From assembly GCA_023375785.1 (NCBI GenBank), contig SZWC01001179.1, positions 65,737-129,736 of the forward strand: DNA of 64,000 nucleotides. The letters run 5' to 3'. Under the pieces are notes generated by a model. The model saw only the letters and a program-made list of their open reading frames with translations, was not told the DNA's origin and ran no database searches. This document shows, piece by piece, positions 1 through 12,487 of the stretch. Every line of letters begins with the position of its first letter. Within the stretch, counting starts at the first letter, position 1. The position numbers and the translations under genes are program-made. The DNA comes from Penium margaritaceum. Taxonomy: Eukaryota > Streptophyta > Zygnematophyceae > Desmidiales > Peniaceae.

Positions 1-30
1 ACTTGGACCGTAGACATATTGCCACTCGAT
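1..30 (-). mobile_element. Family 1 Copia LTR remnant at window edge
   Basis: The first 25 bases match the minus-strand solo LTR at 17281-17305, including a base variant (tagacatatt) that the other family 1 LTRs lack. This suggests the window opens inside the duplicate of that solo LTR. The match stops near base 26 and satellite follows. It is only a trace of an LTR. Confidence 0.6.
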
Positions 31-33
31 ATC

Positions 34-2145
34 ATACCATACCACATCATACCATACCATACCATACTATACTATGACCTGCCATACCATACCGTACCAT
101 ACCATTCCATACCATACCATACCATTTAATACCATACCATACAAAATCATACCATATGATACCATACGATACCACACCATACCATTTTACCATTCCATAC
201 GATGTCATACCATACCATACCATACCATACCATACGGTAGTGTATCGTACTATGCCATACCAAACCAAACCATATCATACCATACCATACCATACCATAC
301 CACTGTATCAAACCATATTGTAACACATCATACCATACTATCTTATACGGAATCATACTACACGGTAGCATTCCATCCCATACCATACCATACCGTACAA
401 TGATATGCCTTGCAATACCATGCCATACCAAACCATACCAAACCATACGATTCTATACTATACCATACCATTCCATATCATACCATACCATACCAAACGA
501 TATCAAACCATTCCATATCTTGCTATACCATACCATACGATACCATACTATACCATACCATACTATTCCATACCATACCATACCATGTTACAACGACACA
601 TACCATACCAGACACTAGCACACCATAACTTACCATCACGTACCATACCATACCATACCATACCATAACATACAATACCATACCACACCAAACGAGACCA
701 TACCATACCAAACCATACCAAGCCATATCAAACCATACCAAACCAGACCATACCATACCAGACCATACCATAGCATACCATATCATATCAGACCATACCA
801 TACCATGTAATACCAGACCAAACCATAGCATATGATTGCACACCATACCATACCATACTATTTCAAACTATACCATGTTGTACCATACTAGATATAGCAT
901 ACCATAGCATACCATACCATACCATACCATATGATACCAAACAATACCATACCATACCAAGCCATACAATACCATACCATACCATACCATACCATACCTT
1001 TTTACCTACACTGCACCATAGGGCAGTGTAGGTACCATACTATACCATACAACACCATACCATACCATACCTCACCATACCATACTGAACCATTACATGC
1101 CATACCATACCATACCATACCATGCCATGCCATACCATACCATACCATACCATATTATACCATACCATATCATATCATACCATACCATACCATACCATAC
1201 GATTCCATACCATACCATTTCTTACAATACCATACCATGCCATACAATACCATACCATATGATACCATACCATACCATACCATACTATACCATAATATAC
1301 CATACCATACTATACGGTAATGTATCCTAGTATGCCATACCAAACCAAATTATACCATACCATACCGTACCATACCATACCATACCATACCTAACCATAC
1401 CATACCATACCATACTTACAATACCATACAATACCAAACCTTATCATACCATACCATATCATACCATAACATACCATAGCATACCGCACTATATCAAATC
1501 ATACAATACCACATCATACCATACTATCTTATACGGAATCATACTATTCCGTACCATACCATACCACACCATACTATTCTATACTATACCATACCATTCC
1601 ACATCATACCATATCCCACCAGACCATATTACACCATGCTATACCATGCTGTACCATACCATACTACCATACCATGCCATACCATACCATACTATACCAT
1701 ACCATGCCATAAAAAAACATACCATACCGGACACTGGTACACCATACCAAGTAATCACATACCATACCATACCATACCATACCAAACCATATCATACCAT
1801 ATCATACCATACCATACCTTACCATATGATATCGTACCATACCATAACATACGAAGTGTACCAAACCATACCATACCATATCGTACCATACTATACCATA
1901 TCATACCATACCATACCATACCATACCATACCATACCACACAATACCGTATCATAGCATACAATACCATGCCATACGATTGCATACGACACCACACCATA
2001 TCATACCATACCATACCATACCATACCATATCAAACCATACCATACCATATCATACCATACCATACCATACCATACCATACCATACCATACCATACCAGA
2101 CCATACCATACCATGCCATACCAGACCATACCATACCATATCATA
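34..2145. repeat. Degenerate (CCATA)n satellite array 1, left part
   Basis: The stretch is made almost wholly of CCATA pentamers with scattered substitutions and small indels. The unit length is not a multiple of three and no phase of CCATA or TATGG is a stop, so long open frames (HTIPY-type on plus, MVWYG-type on minus) arise by chance on both strands. Non-consensus words recur in a fixed order (near 341, 402 and 611), marking a higher-order repeat shared with the arrays at 13806 and 17417. Nothing in it looks like a gene. Confidence 0.95.
1004..1033. repeat. Perfect 11-bp inverted repeat (hairpin) inside satellite
   Basis: ACCTACACTGC at 1004-1014 and its exact reverse complement GCAGTGTAGGT at 1023-1033 flank an 8-base loop. 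The sequence is unlike the surrounding CCATA. In the duplicated array only the left arm is present (18695-18705), followed directly by CCATA. No product is implied; the repeat could form a cruciform or be a repair scar. Confidence 0.8.
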
Positions 2146-2726
2146 ATCTCCTGATTCTTACATTTGATGTTTTAGATTTGAGGAGTTATGTGATCATCAA
2201 TTTTGATGTGATTTTTTTGGTCTTAATTGTTTAAGTGATCCTTATTGGTCAGATTCGCGGAATTTTGATACTTTGAATTCGATGAAAAGACAAACTTAAT
2301 AATTTTGTATTCTTTAGATTTGAGGATCCTTCAGTAGGACCGACTATACTGTGTGGCGCGTGTGCAAGTTCCACCTTTTCAAATTAGAAAAGCCACACAC
2401 CACACAGTTTGGTAAGCTGTTCGCACGCTTGATGTCAGCCAATCAGGCTGTCATTTGGTGATCCTTGAAGCGACGGCCGCTCCATACAACAATGCGAGGA
2501 AGCCGAGATGGATGCGCCTGAATATCAACAAGCATCGTCATTTGATTAGACTTGCAATGTTAAAGCGCACAAGCCTCTGGTAAATGAAAATTCTAAGATC
2601 CGCATTAAATAAGACGACTTGTTTTTTGAAATCATTATGTGATCCTTTGATTTCGTCAAAAGAAATAAGTGTCTCAAATTCAACGACACAATAATAGTTT
2701 AAAATCGAAATTAAGAATCAAGGGAG
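2146..2726. mobile_element. Stowaway-like MITE candidate (Tc1/mariner type)
   Basis: This is a 581-bp AT-rich block, unlike the satellite on both sides. Its ends form an imperfect terminal inverted repeat of about 25-30 bp: the left end reads ATCTCCTGATTCTTA and the reverse complement of the right end reads CTCCCTTGATTCTTA. A TA dinucleotide lies immediately outside each end (2144-2145 and 2727-2728). CTCCCT-type ends with TA target duplication are typical of plant Stowaway MITEs, which are non-coding and moved by mariner-type transposases. No open frame of note is inside. The ends have diverged, so the insertion looks old. The alternative is an unrelated spacer with chance end similarity. 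Confidence 0.55.
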
Positions 2727-2728
2727 TA

Positions 2729-4522
2729 TCATACCATACCATTTCATGCCATTCCATACCATCGCATATCATACCATGTCATTATATACCATAGCATATA
2801 ATACATACCATACCATACCATACAAAATTAAACCATATCATACCCTATCATACCATACCATACCATACGATACCATACCAAACCATACAAACAGACACCA
2901 CACCACACCGTAACATACCACACCATACCATACCAAACTTTACCATACCACATTACACCATACCATACCATATCATGCCATAACATGCCATACCATACCA
3001 TATCATAGCATAGGATTGAATACCATACCATGCGATACAATGCCAATCTATACCATACTATACCATACTATATAGACCATACCATAGGATACTATACCAT
3101 ACCATACCATACCATACCATACGATACCAAACAATACCATACCATAGCATACCATACCGTACTATACCATACCATACCATATCATACCATACCATACCAT
3201 ACCATACCATACCATACAATACCATACCATACCATACCACAGCATTCCATACCATACCATACCATGACATACCAAACCATTCCATACCATACCATGCCAT
3301 ACCATACCATACCATACCATATCATACCATACAATACCATACCATTCCACACCATACCATACGATACCATACCATGCAATACAACACCATACCATACCAA
3401 ACCATACCATACCATACCATACCATACAATACCATACCATACTATATCAAACCATACCATACCATATCATACCATACTATGTTATACCGAATGATACTAT
3501 ACCGTACCATACCATACCATACCATAACATGATATGCCTTGCCATGCCGTGCCATACGATACCATACCATACCATTCTATACTATACCATATTATACCAC
3601 ATCATACCATACCATACCAAACCATACCATACCATACCATTTCATGCTATACCATACCATACTATACCATACCATGCTATACCATACCATATCATACCAT
3701 ACCATACCATCCATACCATATGAGAACATACCATTCACGACACTGGCACACCCTACCATACCATTACATATAATACCATAACATACCAAACCATATCATA
3801 CCATATCTTACCATACCATATCATACTATATCAGACCATAGCTTACCATAACATGCCATGCCATACCAAACCATACCATACCATACCATGCCATACCATG
3901 TAAAACACACCATACCATACTATACCATACCACACCATACCATACCATACCATACCATAACACACCACACGACACCACACCATACAATACCATACCATAC
4001 CATACTTAATCATACCATATCATATCATATCATACCATACCATACAATACCACACCATACCATACCATGCCATACCATGCCATACGATTGCACACCATAC
4101 CATACCATACCATATAATGCCAAACTATAACATACTGTACCATACTAAATTTTACACACCATAGCATACCATAACGTACCATACCATACGATACCATAGA
4201 GTACCATACTATACCAAACTATACCATGCCATACCATACCATACCATTTCGTACCATACCATATCATACCATACTGTACCATACCATACCATACCATACT
4301 ATAGCATAGCATACCATACCATACCAAACCACACCATACCATACCAAACCATACCATACCATAGCGTACCATGACATGCCATACCATACCATACCATACC
4401 CTACCCTGCCATACCATACCATACCAAACCATACCATGACATGCCATACCATACCATACCATACTGAACCATATCATACCATACCATACTATACCATACC
4501 ATACCATACCATACCATAACAC
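2729..4522. repeat. Degenerate (CCATA)n satellite array 1, right part
   Basis: CCATA pentamers continue after the MITE-like block. Marker words again occur in the same order (near 3481, 3531 and 3738) as in the left part and in array 3. The array ends abruptly at a truncated family 2 LTR. No gene is seen; the long open frames on both strands reflect the stop-free repeat. Confidence 0.95.
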
Positions 4523-5179
4523 ACTGAGCATTGCATACTAATCACTACCTTGCACCGCGTCCTTTGCACCTGGTCATTTTTGCGTGAGGAGCAAATTGCT
4601 AGGCCTTAGACCAACTCATGCTTCTTTAGTTTGTGCCTCTGGTGTACAACTGTATTAGGAGTCTCAAAGGTAAGAACTCTACTCACTGATAGGCAACTCA
4701 CACGTTCTTATAGTCCTAGAGCCAGCCTCTAGCCTAGGCGCGCAGTGGGTCCTTGGATGAGCCACTTTGGGGGCAATCTAGATTACATCATCCCCTGTGC
4801 CTACATGGCACTCCTTGTGTCCGCCAAGTGGCGCTAGCAACCAGGAAGGACCTTGGAATGCTCTAAGATGTCAGTAAGAATCTTCCTAAGCCCCTTTTGG
4901 TCACAAAGAAAGTTAGTCATAGGGCTGGGATTTTACCCAATAACTTGTCCCTCTAGAGACTAACTATGGAATGTCTAAGCCACAAGGAGTTGTCCTATGT
5001 TGTGTTAGCTGGCTATGCTATCCAGTTTAGACCAAGAGAGCTTGCTCTAAAGGAGTAGTGCATGCCTTGTCTATCTAGACCAGACTTGAGGGACTTACTC
5101 CAAGGGAGCAGTGCATGTCTAGTCTGTCCTTTGCTTGTCAAGATGGCAGCCATGGACAAGGAATAACATCAGGTCAACA
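4523..5179 (-). mobile_element. Family 2 Copia LTR, truncated at its array side
   Basis: It matches the fuller family 2 LTR at 53254-53970 in the same orientation, starting about 95 bp in. The inner terminus is GGTCAACA at 5172-5179, the complement of the TGTTGACC start seen at 37061. It carries the two features of this LTR family: a tRNA-like pair of hairpins (about 4915-5000) and a repeated motif around GAGCAGTGCATGCC (about 5030-5130). Downstream in element sense lies the satellite; upstream lies the RNase H region. Confidence 0.8.
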
Positions 5180-7226
5180 AGCTCTCCCTTGCACCACTAT
5201 TTATTGGCTATGAGATCTCTCCTCTCTCGAGCAGTCTTTGTCTCAATCTTTGTCGGCTACGTTGACCATACCGATGCCTAGAGTACCTACAAAGAGCAAT
5301 TCGTTGTCAAACACCTTTGTCATGCAAGCTGTAAGCATCTTCTTAGTCTCCATGCATTCCGGATCCATGATCTGTTTTGCGACCAGGTCACGTGAGTAGT
5401 GGTACTTGATGTCCATGTGCTTGGTGTCCTGGGAGATGACATCATCCTGTGCCATTTTCATGGTACTCATGTTGTCGATGCGGACCTCCATTGCCTCCAT
5501 TTGTTGTAGTTTCACCTTGGCAAGCAAATTGCATAGCCACTATGTTTCCTTACATGCTTTTGACAGAGCAATGTACTCTGCCTTTAACTGTAGAGAGGTA
5601 GACATTGTCTGGCTTTCTTCTTGTCCAAGAGATTGCACCACCGTTCAAGAGACACACAAAGCCCGAGGTAGACTTTTTGTCATCGATTCGTCCTTCCCAG
5701 TTGGCGTTAGTATACCACACCTGCCGCAGCAGGTCAGATCCTTCTTGGCCGCCAAACTGGAGTCCCATGTATCGGGTCTTCTGTAGATAATGCATGATAC
5801 GCTTGACTACTTGCTAGTGTTGTGTCGTGGATTGGCCACAACCTGCTCACTTGTCACACAGCATACCAAATGTCAGGGCGTGTTCCTACCATGACATATA
5901 TGAGGCTACCAGCATCACACTGGTAGGGAATTTTCTCCATCTCATGCCATTCACCTTCTATGCTCGGGCTCATGGAGGAGGAGAGCTTGAGGTCTGTTGT
6001 CATGGGTGTGCTGATGGACTTGCAGTCCTCCATGTTCTAGTTCTTGAGGATCTCCATGATGTACTTGGTCTGGTTCAGCTCGATGGTGCCTACTGCTCGA
6101 TTGTAGTGGACGACTTTCTTCAGATAGAAGGCGAACGGACCCATGCCCTTCATCTTAAACCTATTACAGAAATCTGTCTTCAGCTTATTCAGCAGTTCGA
6201 ACGACGATAGGCAGATCATCAGGTCATCCACGTATGGTACAACCACCATCAAACCTTGCTCATCCTCCCGCACATAGACACGAGGGTCATTCTAGTAGTG
6301 TGTGAAGGTGAGTGTGGCCATGAAGCCATCCATCTCCTTGTACCACATCCTTGTAGCCTATTTCAACTCGTAGAGTGCTTTGACCAATTTGCGAACCTTT
6401 CTCTTTGGAGTTATCACTCCTTCAGGCACTTCCATTAGCACTTCTTTGTCTAGCTTCCCGTAGAGGAAAGTTGTCTTGACGTCCATCTGGTGGACCTCCA
6501 GATGTTTTGCAGTTGCGATACCCAACATGGATCTGATGGAGGCAAAGGTGACGACATGCGCAAACTTCTTCTCGTACTGTGAGCCTACACGCTAGGAAAA
6601 ACCCTTCTCCATAACTCTTGCCTAGTGCTTGTCGATAGTACCATCCTGCTTGAACGTTTTTGGGAGTACCCCTTTTGGCCTCTCCACGTGCGCGTTTTGC
6701 GGCCTGTCCACCAGAACCGATGTTCCGTTCTCTTCAATGGATGTGATTTTGCTATGCACTGCCTCCTTCCACTTGTCCACATTTGGCATATTCATAGCCT
6801 CCATTACGGTCACTGGCTCTCCTTGAGCCAAGCATGAGTCATGTCCATTCCGCACTCTCAGCATCGTATTTGGATGGAGGTTTCTTCTGGCACATTGCTG
6901 GTGATGCTTCAAGGCTCAGTTTCTTTCGTCGTTCCTCCGCTACCAGTGATCCATTATTTGAGGAAGAGCCACCGGCCTCAAAGTTTGACTCAGAGGCCTC
7001 AGACGACTAGACTCAGTGTCAGATCCCGTCATTTTGTCAGCCTACACAGCCACTCTCCCTGTAGTACCATCTTTCACTAGTGGAAGGAGTTCTCAGGTGC
7101 CTGAATACCTGACTCAAGTAACACAACCCACTCTCCTGATTAAGGAGCATGAAAAGGGACCAACAACTCTCCCATGCCGAGAGTACTTTCATCAAATTGA
7201 ACATCTCGGCTCTCGATGAGCTTTGA
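5180..7226 (-). mobile_element. Family 2 Copia pol fragment (RNase H, RT, integrase tail), broken
   Basis: On the minus strand, from right to left, the region holds the end of the integrase/linker part (about 6840-7226), reverse transcriptase (about 5810-6840; YVDDL-type box in the frame at 6037-6273) and Copia RNase H (about 5243-5800, with TKHMDIKYHYSRDLVA at the C-terminal side). A Copia pol normally copies element RNA into DNA in a cytoplasmic particle. This one is a fossil interrupted by many breaks. It forms the left arm of a head-to-head pair with 7227-8875 and is duplicated at 21251-23311. Confidence 0.85.
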
Positions 7227-8778
7227 ACTCTGAGTCAAACTCCGAGGCCAGTGGCTTTTCCTCAAACAGTAAATCACTGGCTGAGCAAGAGCAACAGAAG
7301 TAACTAAGCCTTGAAGTACCACCAACAACAATTCGGAGTAGTACACGCCAGAAGAAACCTGCGTCCAAGTACGATGCTTAGAGTGCGAAATGGACCCGAC
7401 TCAGCTCATCATGCTTGCCTCCATCAGATCAGATCCATGTTCTTCATCGCTGCTGCAAAAGATCTAGAAGTCCACCAAATGGATGTCAAGACAGCTTTCC
7501 TCTATAGGAAGCTAGATAAAGAAGTGCTAATAGAAGTGCCTCAGGGAGTGAAAGCTCCAGAGGGCAAGGTTTGTAAAATTGTCACAGCACTCTAACGGTT
7601 GAAACAGGTCCAAGGATGTGGTACAAGGAGATGGATCGCTTCATGGATGACCTCCTCTTCACGTAGTGCCAGAATGACCCTAGTGTCTATGTTCGGGAGG
7701 ATGACCAAGGCTTGATGTTGGTTGCACTGTACATGAATGACCTCATCACCTGCTCGTCATCAGTCGAGCTATTGAACAAGCTGAAGACAGATCTCAGCAA
7801 CATGTTCAAAATGAAGGACATGGGTCCGCTCGAGTTCTACCTCGGGATAGTCGTCCACCGCAATCGAGTAGTAGGCACCATCGAGCTATACCAGACCAAG
7901 TATATCATGGAGGTCCTCAAGCGCTACAACATGGAGGACTGCAAGTCCATCTGCACACACATGACAACAGACATCAAGCTCTCCTCCTGCATGAGCCGTA
8001 GCACGGAAGCAAAATGGCGTAGGATGGAAAACATTCCATACCAGTCTGCTGTAGGGATCCTCATGTATGCCATGATAGGAACACGCCCTGACATTTGCTA
8101 TGATGTGGGACAAGTGAGCAAGTTTGTGGCCTTTCTAGGGCCACAGTATTGGCAAGCAGTCAAGCGCATCATGCGTTATCTACAGAAGATCCAATACATG
8201 GGACTCCAGTTTGGGGGCCAAGAATGATCTGACCCGCTACGGCTGGTGTGCTACACAGACGCTGACTTGGGAGAAAGAATCGATGACAGAAAGTCCACCT
8301 CGGTTTGTGTGCCCCTTGAACGGTGGTGCAGTCTCTAGGACAAGTAGAAAGCATGATTGTGTCTCCCTCTCTACCATTGAGGCAGAGTACATCGCTCTAT
8401 GAGAAGCATGCAAGGAGACACAGTGGCTATGCAGTTTGCTTGCCGAGATGAAAGTCCCACAAACAAAGGCAACAGAGGTCGAGATCGACAACAAGAGTGC
8501 CATCAAAATGGCACAGGATGATGTCATCTCCTGACGGACCAAGCACATCGACATCAAGTACCACTACTCACGCGACCTGGTCGCAAAGGAGATCGTTTAC
8601 CTTGAAGACGTGGAGACAAGGAAGATGCTTGCAGATTGCATGACAAAGGCATGGGAAATTGCACTCTACAGGTGCTCGTGGCATCAGTATGGTCAATGCA
8701 ACGGACCAAGACCGAGGCGAAGACTGGTGGAGAGAGGAGAGATCTCACAGCTAATGGACAGGGGTGCAAGGAAGAGTT
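7227..8778 (+). mobile_element. Family 2 Copia pol fragment, inverted partner
   Basis: The plus-strand copy of the same region as 5180-7226: linker (7227-7380), reverse transcriptase (about 7390-8110; IRSMFFIAAAKDLEVHQMDV) and RNase H (about 8110-8690). The longest open piece is 7712-8227. It points away from the minus-strand arm, so the two halves meet by their 5' sides at about 7226. It is broken in many places and is repeated at 23312-25116. Confidence 0.85.
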
Positions 8779-8875
8779 TGTTGACCTGATATGCTCCTTG
8801 TCCACGGCTGATAATTGGACAGGCATAGGGCAGACTAGGCATGCACTGCTCCCTTCGAATAAGCCCACTAAATCT
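8779..8875 (+). mobile_element. Family 2 LTR start, fused to family 1 gag
   Basis: TGTTGACCTGATATGC at 8779 follows a purine-rich tract and matches the start of the family 2 LTR at 37061. About 97 bp are present before the sequence changes to family 1 gag. The same join occurs at 25117-25213, so it predates the segmental duplication. Confidence 0.7.
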
Positions 8876-10590
8876 GGCAACCCTGTGGAAGACACGTGCT
8901 TCGTTCCCCTCTTGTTGACAGGACTCCGAACGAGCTATGACATGGTACGAGAGACGTTGGTTTACTAGCCAACTCTCGCCCTGGACTTCATCTGCACGCC
9001 TCTCGTAGAGGTAAAACTGAGTCGCAATGCAGCAAAGTATAATGGCAAGAGCAGCAGTAGTGAAGTAGCTTTCATGGCCATGGGCTCACGCAACAAGCAA
9101 CAACAGTAGTCTAGACAACAAAGAGGCAAGAATAACGGCAACTGCCACTATTACCTGAAAGAGGGACACTACAAGAAAGAGTGCTTCAAGTTCAAGAGGG
9201 ACCAGAGGAGCAGCAATAGCAGCAACAAAAGCAGCAATGTCCACAACAACATCAGCAGTAGTTACAACAACGTCAGCAGCAGCAACAACAACATCAGTTG
9301 CAGAACCAAAATGCGCGAATGCCTCTTCATGGCAAAGTCTGTCATATCGCAGAAGGAAAAGGCGCATCTGGCGTGGTACAAGGACTCCGGGTGTACCAAG
9401 AGCCTGACGCAACACAAGGAGTGGTTAACACAGCTGCTCTCCATTCTCCACCGTCTGATTAGTTTTGGTGATGATCGGTTGGTGTATACTGAGGGGATTG
9501 GTATTATAGATATGTCGTTAGAGACCCCGTGTAGCATTGAAATGGGAGTGTTCCATGGTATACTGTATGTACCTGATGTTTCGTTCAACCTTCTTTCAGT
9601 GTCCTCTCTCACCAACACAAGACTACGAGTCCTCTTTGATGACGACTATGGCTTCATCCTTGACAAGGAAACCAGAGAGGAGTACCGCATACTGGGGGCG
9701 ACCAAGATCCCACCGGAGTAGAGTCTTGCAGCAGTGGTGCAAGCCACAGATGGAAAAGTGGCATGCGCACTACAACCACATCAGCATGCACGCCTAGCAG
9801 CACCTTCAAACAACGCAAATGGTACGTGACTTGTCGACCATCTCTTACTTTGAGCAACAGTTATGCATCGGCTGTTTTGAGGAAATGTAGCATCGCAATG
9901 CATTCTTGGGAGCAGGGGAGCGCGTGAACAAGGTGATGGAGTTGGTCTACACAGACTTGTGTGGCTAGATGCAGACCCATAGCTTTGGAGGCTTTAGGTA
10001 TTTTCTCATTTTCATTGATGATTTCAGCCGTTACATTGTTGTGTACTTCTTTCCCTCCAACGACCACTGCTTTGACAAGTTCAAGGAGTTCAAGGCCATG
10101 GTGGAGAACCAGACTGGTAGGAAAATCAAGGCGCTGTACAGCTATCGCAGTGGAGAGAACCTGAGCAAGGAGTTTCAGGACTACCTCATAGCAACAGGCA
10201 TCAAGGCGCAGCGCACTACGCCATACTCGCCGCAGCAGAATGGCGTAGCAAGACACGCCAACTGCACGATCGTTGAGTGGACACACTTCATGCTGTACGT
10301 GGCTCGGATCACTTATGACTTTTGGGCAGAAGCAGTGAGCAGTGTGCTGTACATTAAGAACCGTAGTCTAACGAAGCCAAACCAAATAACAAGGCCAAAC
10401 TAAGCAGCACGCCGCTGGAGACGCGGCCGTACCTCGTGAGCTTCAATGGAGAAGCGGATGCAGTTGAGCGGCAGAAGTACCAAAGCGCCGTCGGCACTCT
10501 TTAGTACCAGATGGTGGTAACCACGCCAGACCTTGCATAGGTTATTAGCGCTGTAAGCCACCACATGGCCAGTCCCGGACCTGAGCACCA
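8876..10590 (+). mobile_element. Family 1 Copia fragment: gag end, protease, integrase, RT tail
   Basis: The reading order on the plus strand is as follows. The C-terminal half of gag (about 8876-9300) has a zinc-knuckle-like stretch and a glutamine-rich tail. The protease region (9311-9721) has WYKDSGC, matching the Copia WYxDSG motif. The GAG-pre-integrase HxxxH region is near 9750-9900. The integrase core is at about 9905-10385 (YFLIFIDDFSRYIVVYFF; SPQQNGVA). The last piece (10386-10590) is from the RT/RNase H side. It is a fossil with many breaks. A near-identical copy lies at 25214-26929. Confidence 0.85.
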
Positions 10591-11201
10591 GATCCGCTTC
10601 ACTGCCTTCAAGTGCTCAGGTCCGGGGTTTGCCATGTGCTGGCTCATAGCGCTAACAGCCTGTGCGAGGTCCGGCCTGGTTGCAACCATGAGGTACATGA
10701 GACTGGGAACGAGGCTCTGGTACTTCTGCCGCTCAGTTGCATCTGCTACATTATTGAAGCTCACGAGGTACTACGGCGTCTCCTGCGCCGTGCTAATGGG
10801 TTTTGCCTCTGCCATGCCGAACTACTACAAGACATCCTTGATGCAGGAGCTCTGTTGCAGTGAGAGAGTGTGATTTGCGGTCGCGCCTGATCTCGATACC
10901 AAGATCAGACATCAGGAAGCGCTCCTGCATGGCCTCCTTGAATTCTTGTAGTGCACATTTGCTGTTGGAAAGGTAGAGCATGTCATCCACATACACCATG
11001 ATGATAAGGATCTCATGTTCATACTACTAGGATAGACGCTTTAGTCACACTCACTGTGCTCAAACCCGATGCACTGCAATGCCGCATTGAACTTCTGGTT
11101 CCAAGCACGCGACGCTTGCTTGAGGCCATAGAGCGACTTCTGCAGCTTGTAAACCAGGTGCTCTTGGCCATCCATGATGAACCCCTCTAGCTGCTCCATA
11201 T
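10591..11201 (-). mobile_element. Family 1 Copia RT fragment, inverted
   Basis: Minus-strand reverse transcriptase with YVDDML in the frame at 10793-10999 and KSLYGLKQASRAWNQKF in the frame at 11041-11265. It faces the plus-strand RT tail that ends at 10590, giving a tail-to-tail inverted repeat centred near 10590. Its other end is interrupted by a family 1 LTR starting at 11202. It is duplicated at 26930-27541. Confidence 0.8.
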
Positions 11202-11735
11202 TGTAGCAACTGGAGGAGAGAGGGAGCCTTGGAGCACCGAGCATGTGGAACTGGAAGGGCATCACTTGTGCTGAAGAATGGTTATTGAATCACTCAAAAT
11301 GATGGAGTACATATAGAGCTAAAGCTTGGGCAAGTCAGCCCTATCACAAGCCACACCACTTAGCCATGGAGGCGAAGGCTCACACACTAGAGTCCATATT
11401 CTCACACAAGGGAGGAAATAAGCCTAACAATCAGGATGACTGCTCACATTGTACCTAGAAAGCTATAGATAGCTCTCATGGCACACTCCTAGTCGTCACA
11501 TAATCCACAATCCCATGGTGAATCGCCATGTGTCCATGGCTAGCACACAAGGATCTCACCTCACCTAAAAAGTAACGAGAGGTACCTTTTTCCTAGTCAG
11601 CTCACTGTGACAAGGCAACCCAAGAATCTAGGACCTTTTTGGATATTTCTCCCATCAGGTCTTGACCCTGGATCTCTTGCCTTTTTATTTTCTCAGGCTA
11701 AGGCATGGAGCCATCGCCCATGGTCACCCGGATAT
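11202..11735 (-). mobile_element. Family 1 LTR, partial, minus orientation
   Basis: It starts TGTAGCAACTGGAGGAG and reads as the reverse complement of the last 530 bp or so of the family 1 LTR. It sits at the same position in the RT sequence as the LTR at 27542 and shares variants with it (for example GGCGAAGGCTCAC), so both derive from one insertion copied by the duplication. It ends where the palindromic unit at 11736 begins. Confidence 0.8.
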
Positions 11736-12472
11736 TGTTGGAAAAGGAGCCATCCGGCTCAATTTCAGGTCCACAGGAGCAAGTTCCAGGAAAGTACCAA
11801 ATGCCTCCTTCGATCGTCAATCCAACTTTGACACTGGAAAGATCAGGTGGAAAATGTCTACGGTCCAAGTTTAAGGCCGATCCAACGGTCGGATTGGGAG
11901 ATATGAATTTGCGTAGTTTTCGGGATCATCGACCGCCGATATCCGGGTGACCATGGGCGATTGCTCCATGCCTTAGCCTGAGAAAAGAAAAAGGCAAGAG
12001 GTCCAGGGTCAAGACCTGATGGGAGAAATATCCAAAAGGGTCCTTGGTCTTAAGATTGCCTTGTCAGAGTGTGCTGACTATGATAAAGGTACCTCTCCTT
12101 ACTTTTTAGGTTATGTGAGATCCTTGTGTGCTAGCCATGGTCACATGGCGATTCTCCATGGGTTTGTGGATTATGTGACCACTAGGAGTGTGCCATGAGA
12201 GCATTCTCTAGCTCTCTAGGTTGTGTGTGAGTGGTCAGCCTGATTTCTAGGCTGATTTCCTCCCTTGTGTGAGATTATGGACTCTAGTGTCTGAGCCTTA
12301 GCCTCCATGGCTAAGTGGTGTGGCTTGTGAGAGGGATGACTTGCCCAAGCTCTAGCTCTAAATGTACTCCATCATTTTGACTGATTGAACAACCATTCTT
12401 CAGCACAAGTGATGCCCTTCCAATCACACATGCTCGCTGCTCCAAGGCTCCCTCTCTCCTCCAGATCCAACA
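11736..12472 (+). repeat. Family 1 LTR, complete (737 bp)
   Basis: The termini TGTTGGA (11736) and TCCAACA (12466-12472) are inverted repeats of each other, as expected for an LTR. The tRNA primer site follows after two bases. This is the clearest plus-strand LTR of the family. Confidence 0.9.
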
Positions 12473-12474
12473 TT

Positions 12475-12487
12475 TGGTATCAGAGCC
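12475..12487 (+). promoter_or_regulatory. Primer binding site, initiator Met tRNA
   Basis: TGGTATCAGAGCC lies two bases after the LTR end. It matches the complement of the 3' end of plant initiator-methionine tRNA, the usual primer for Copia minus-strand DNA synthesis. Confidence 0.85.

Noticed and set aside
34-4522. Telomeric repeat or CRISPR array
   Set aside because: CCATA is not the plant telomere repeat (TTTAGGG), and there are no unique spacers between conserved repeats.
9086-9415. Minus-strand frames rich in Val/Ala/Leu opposite gag (also 25424-25753 and 33764-34216)
   Set aside because: They are antisense shadows of the glutamine-rich gag tail and zinc-knuckle region.
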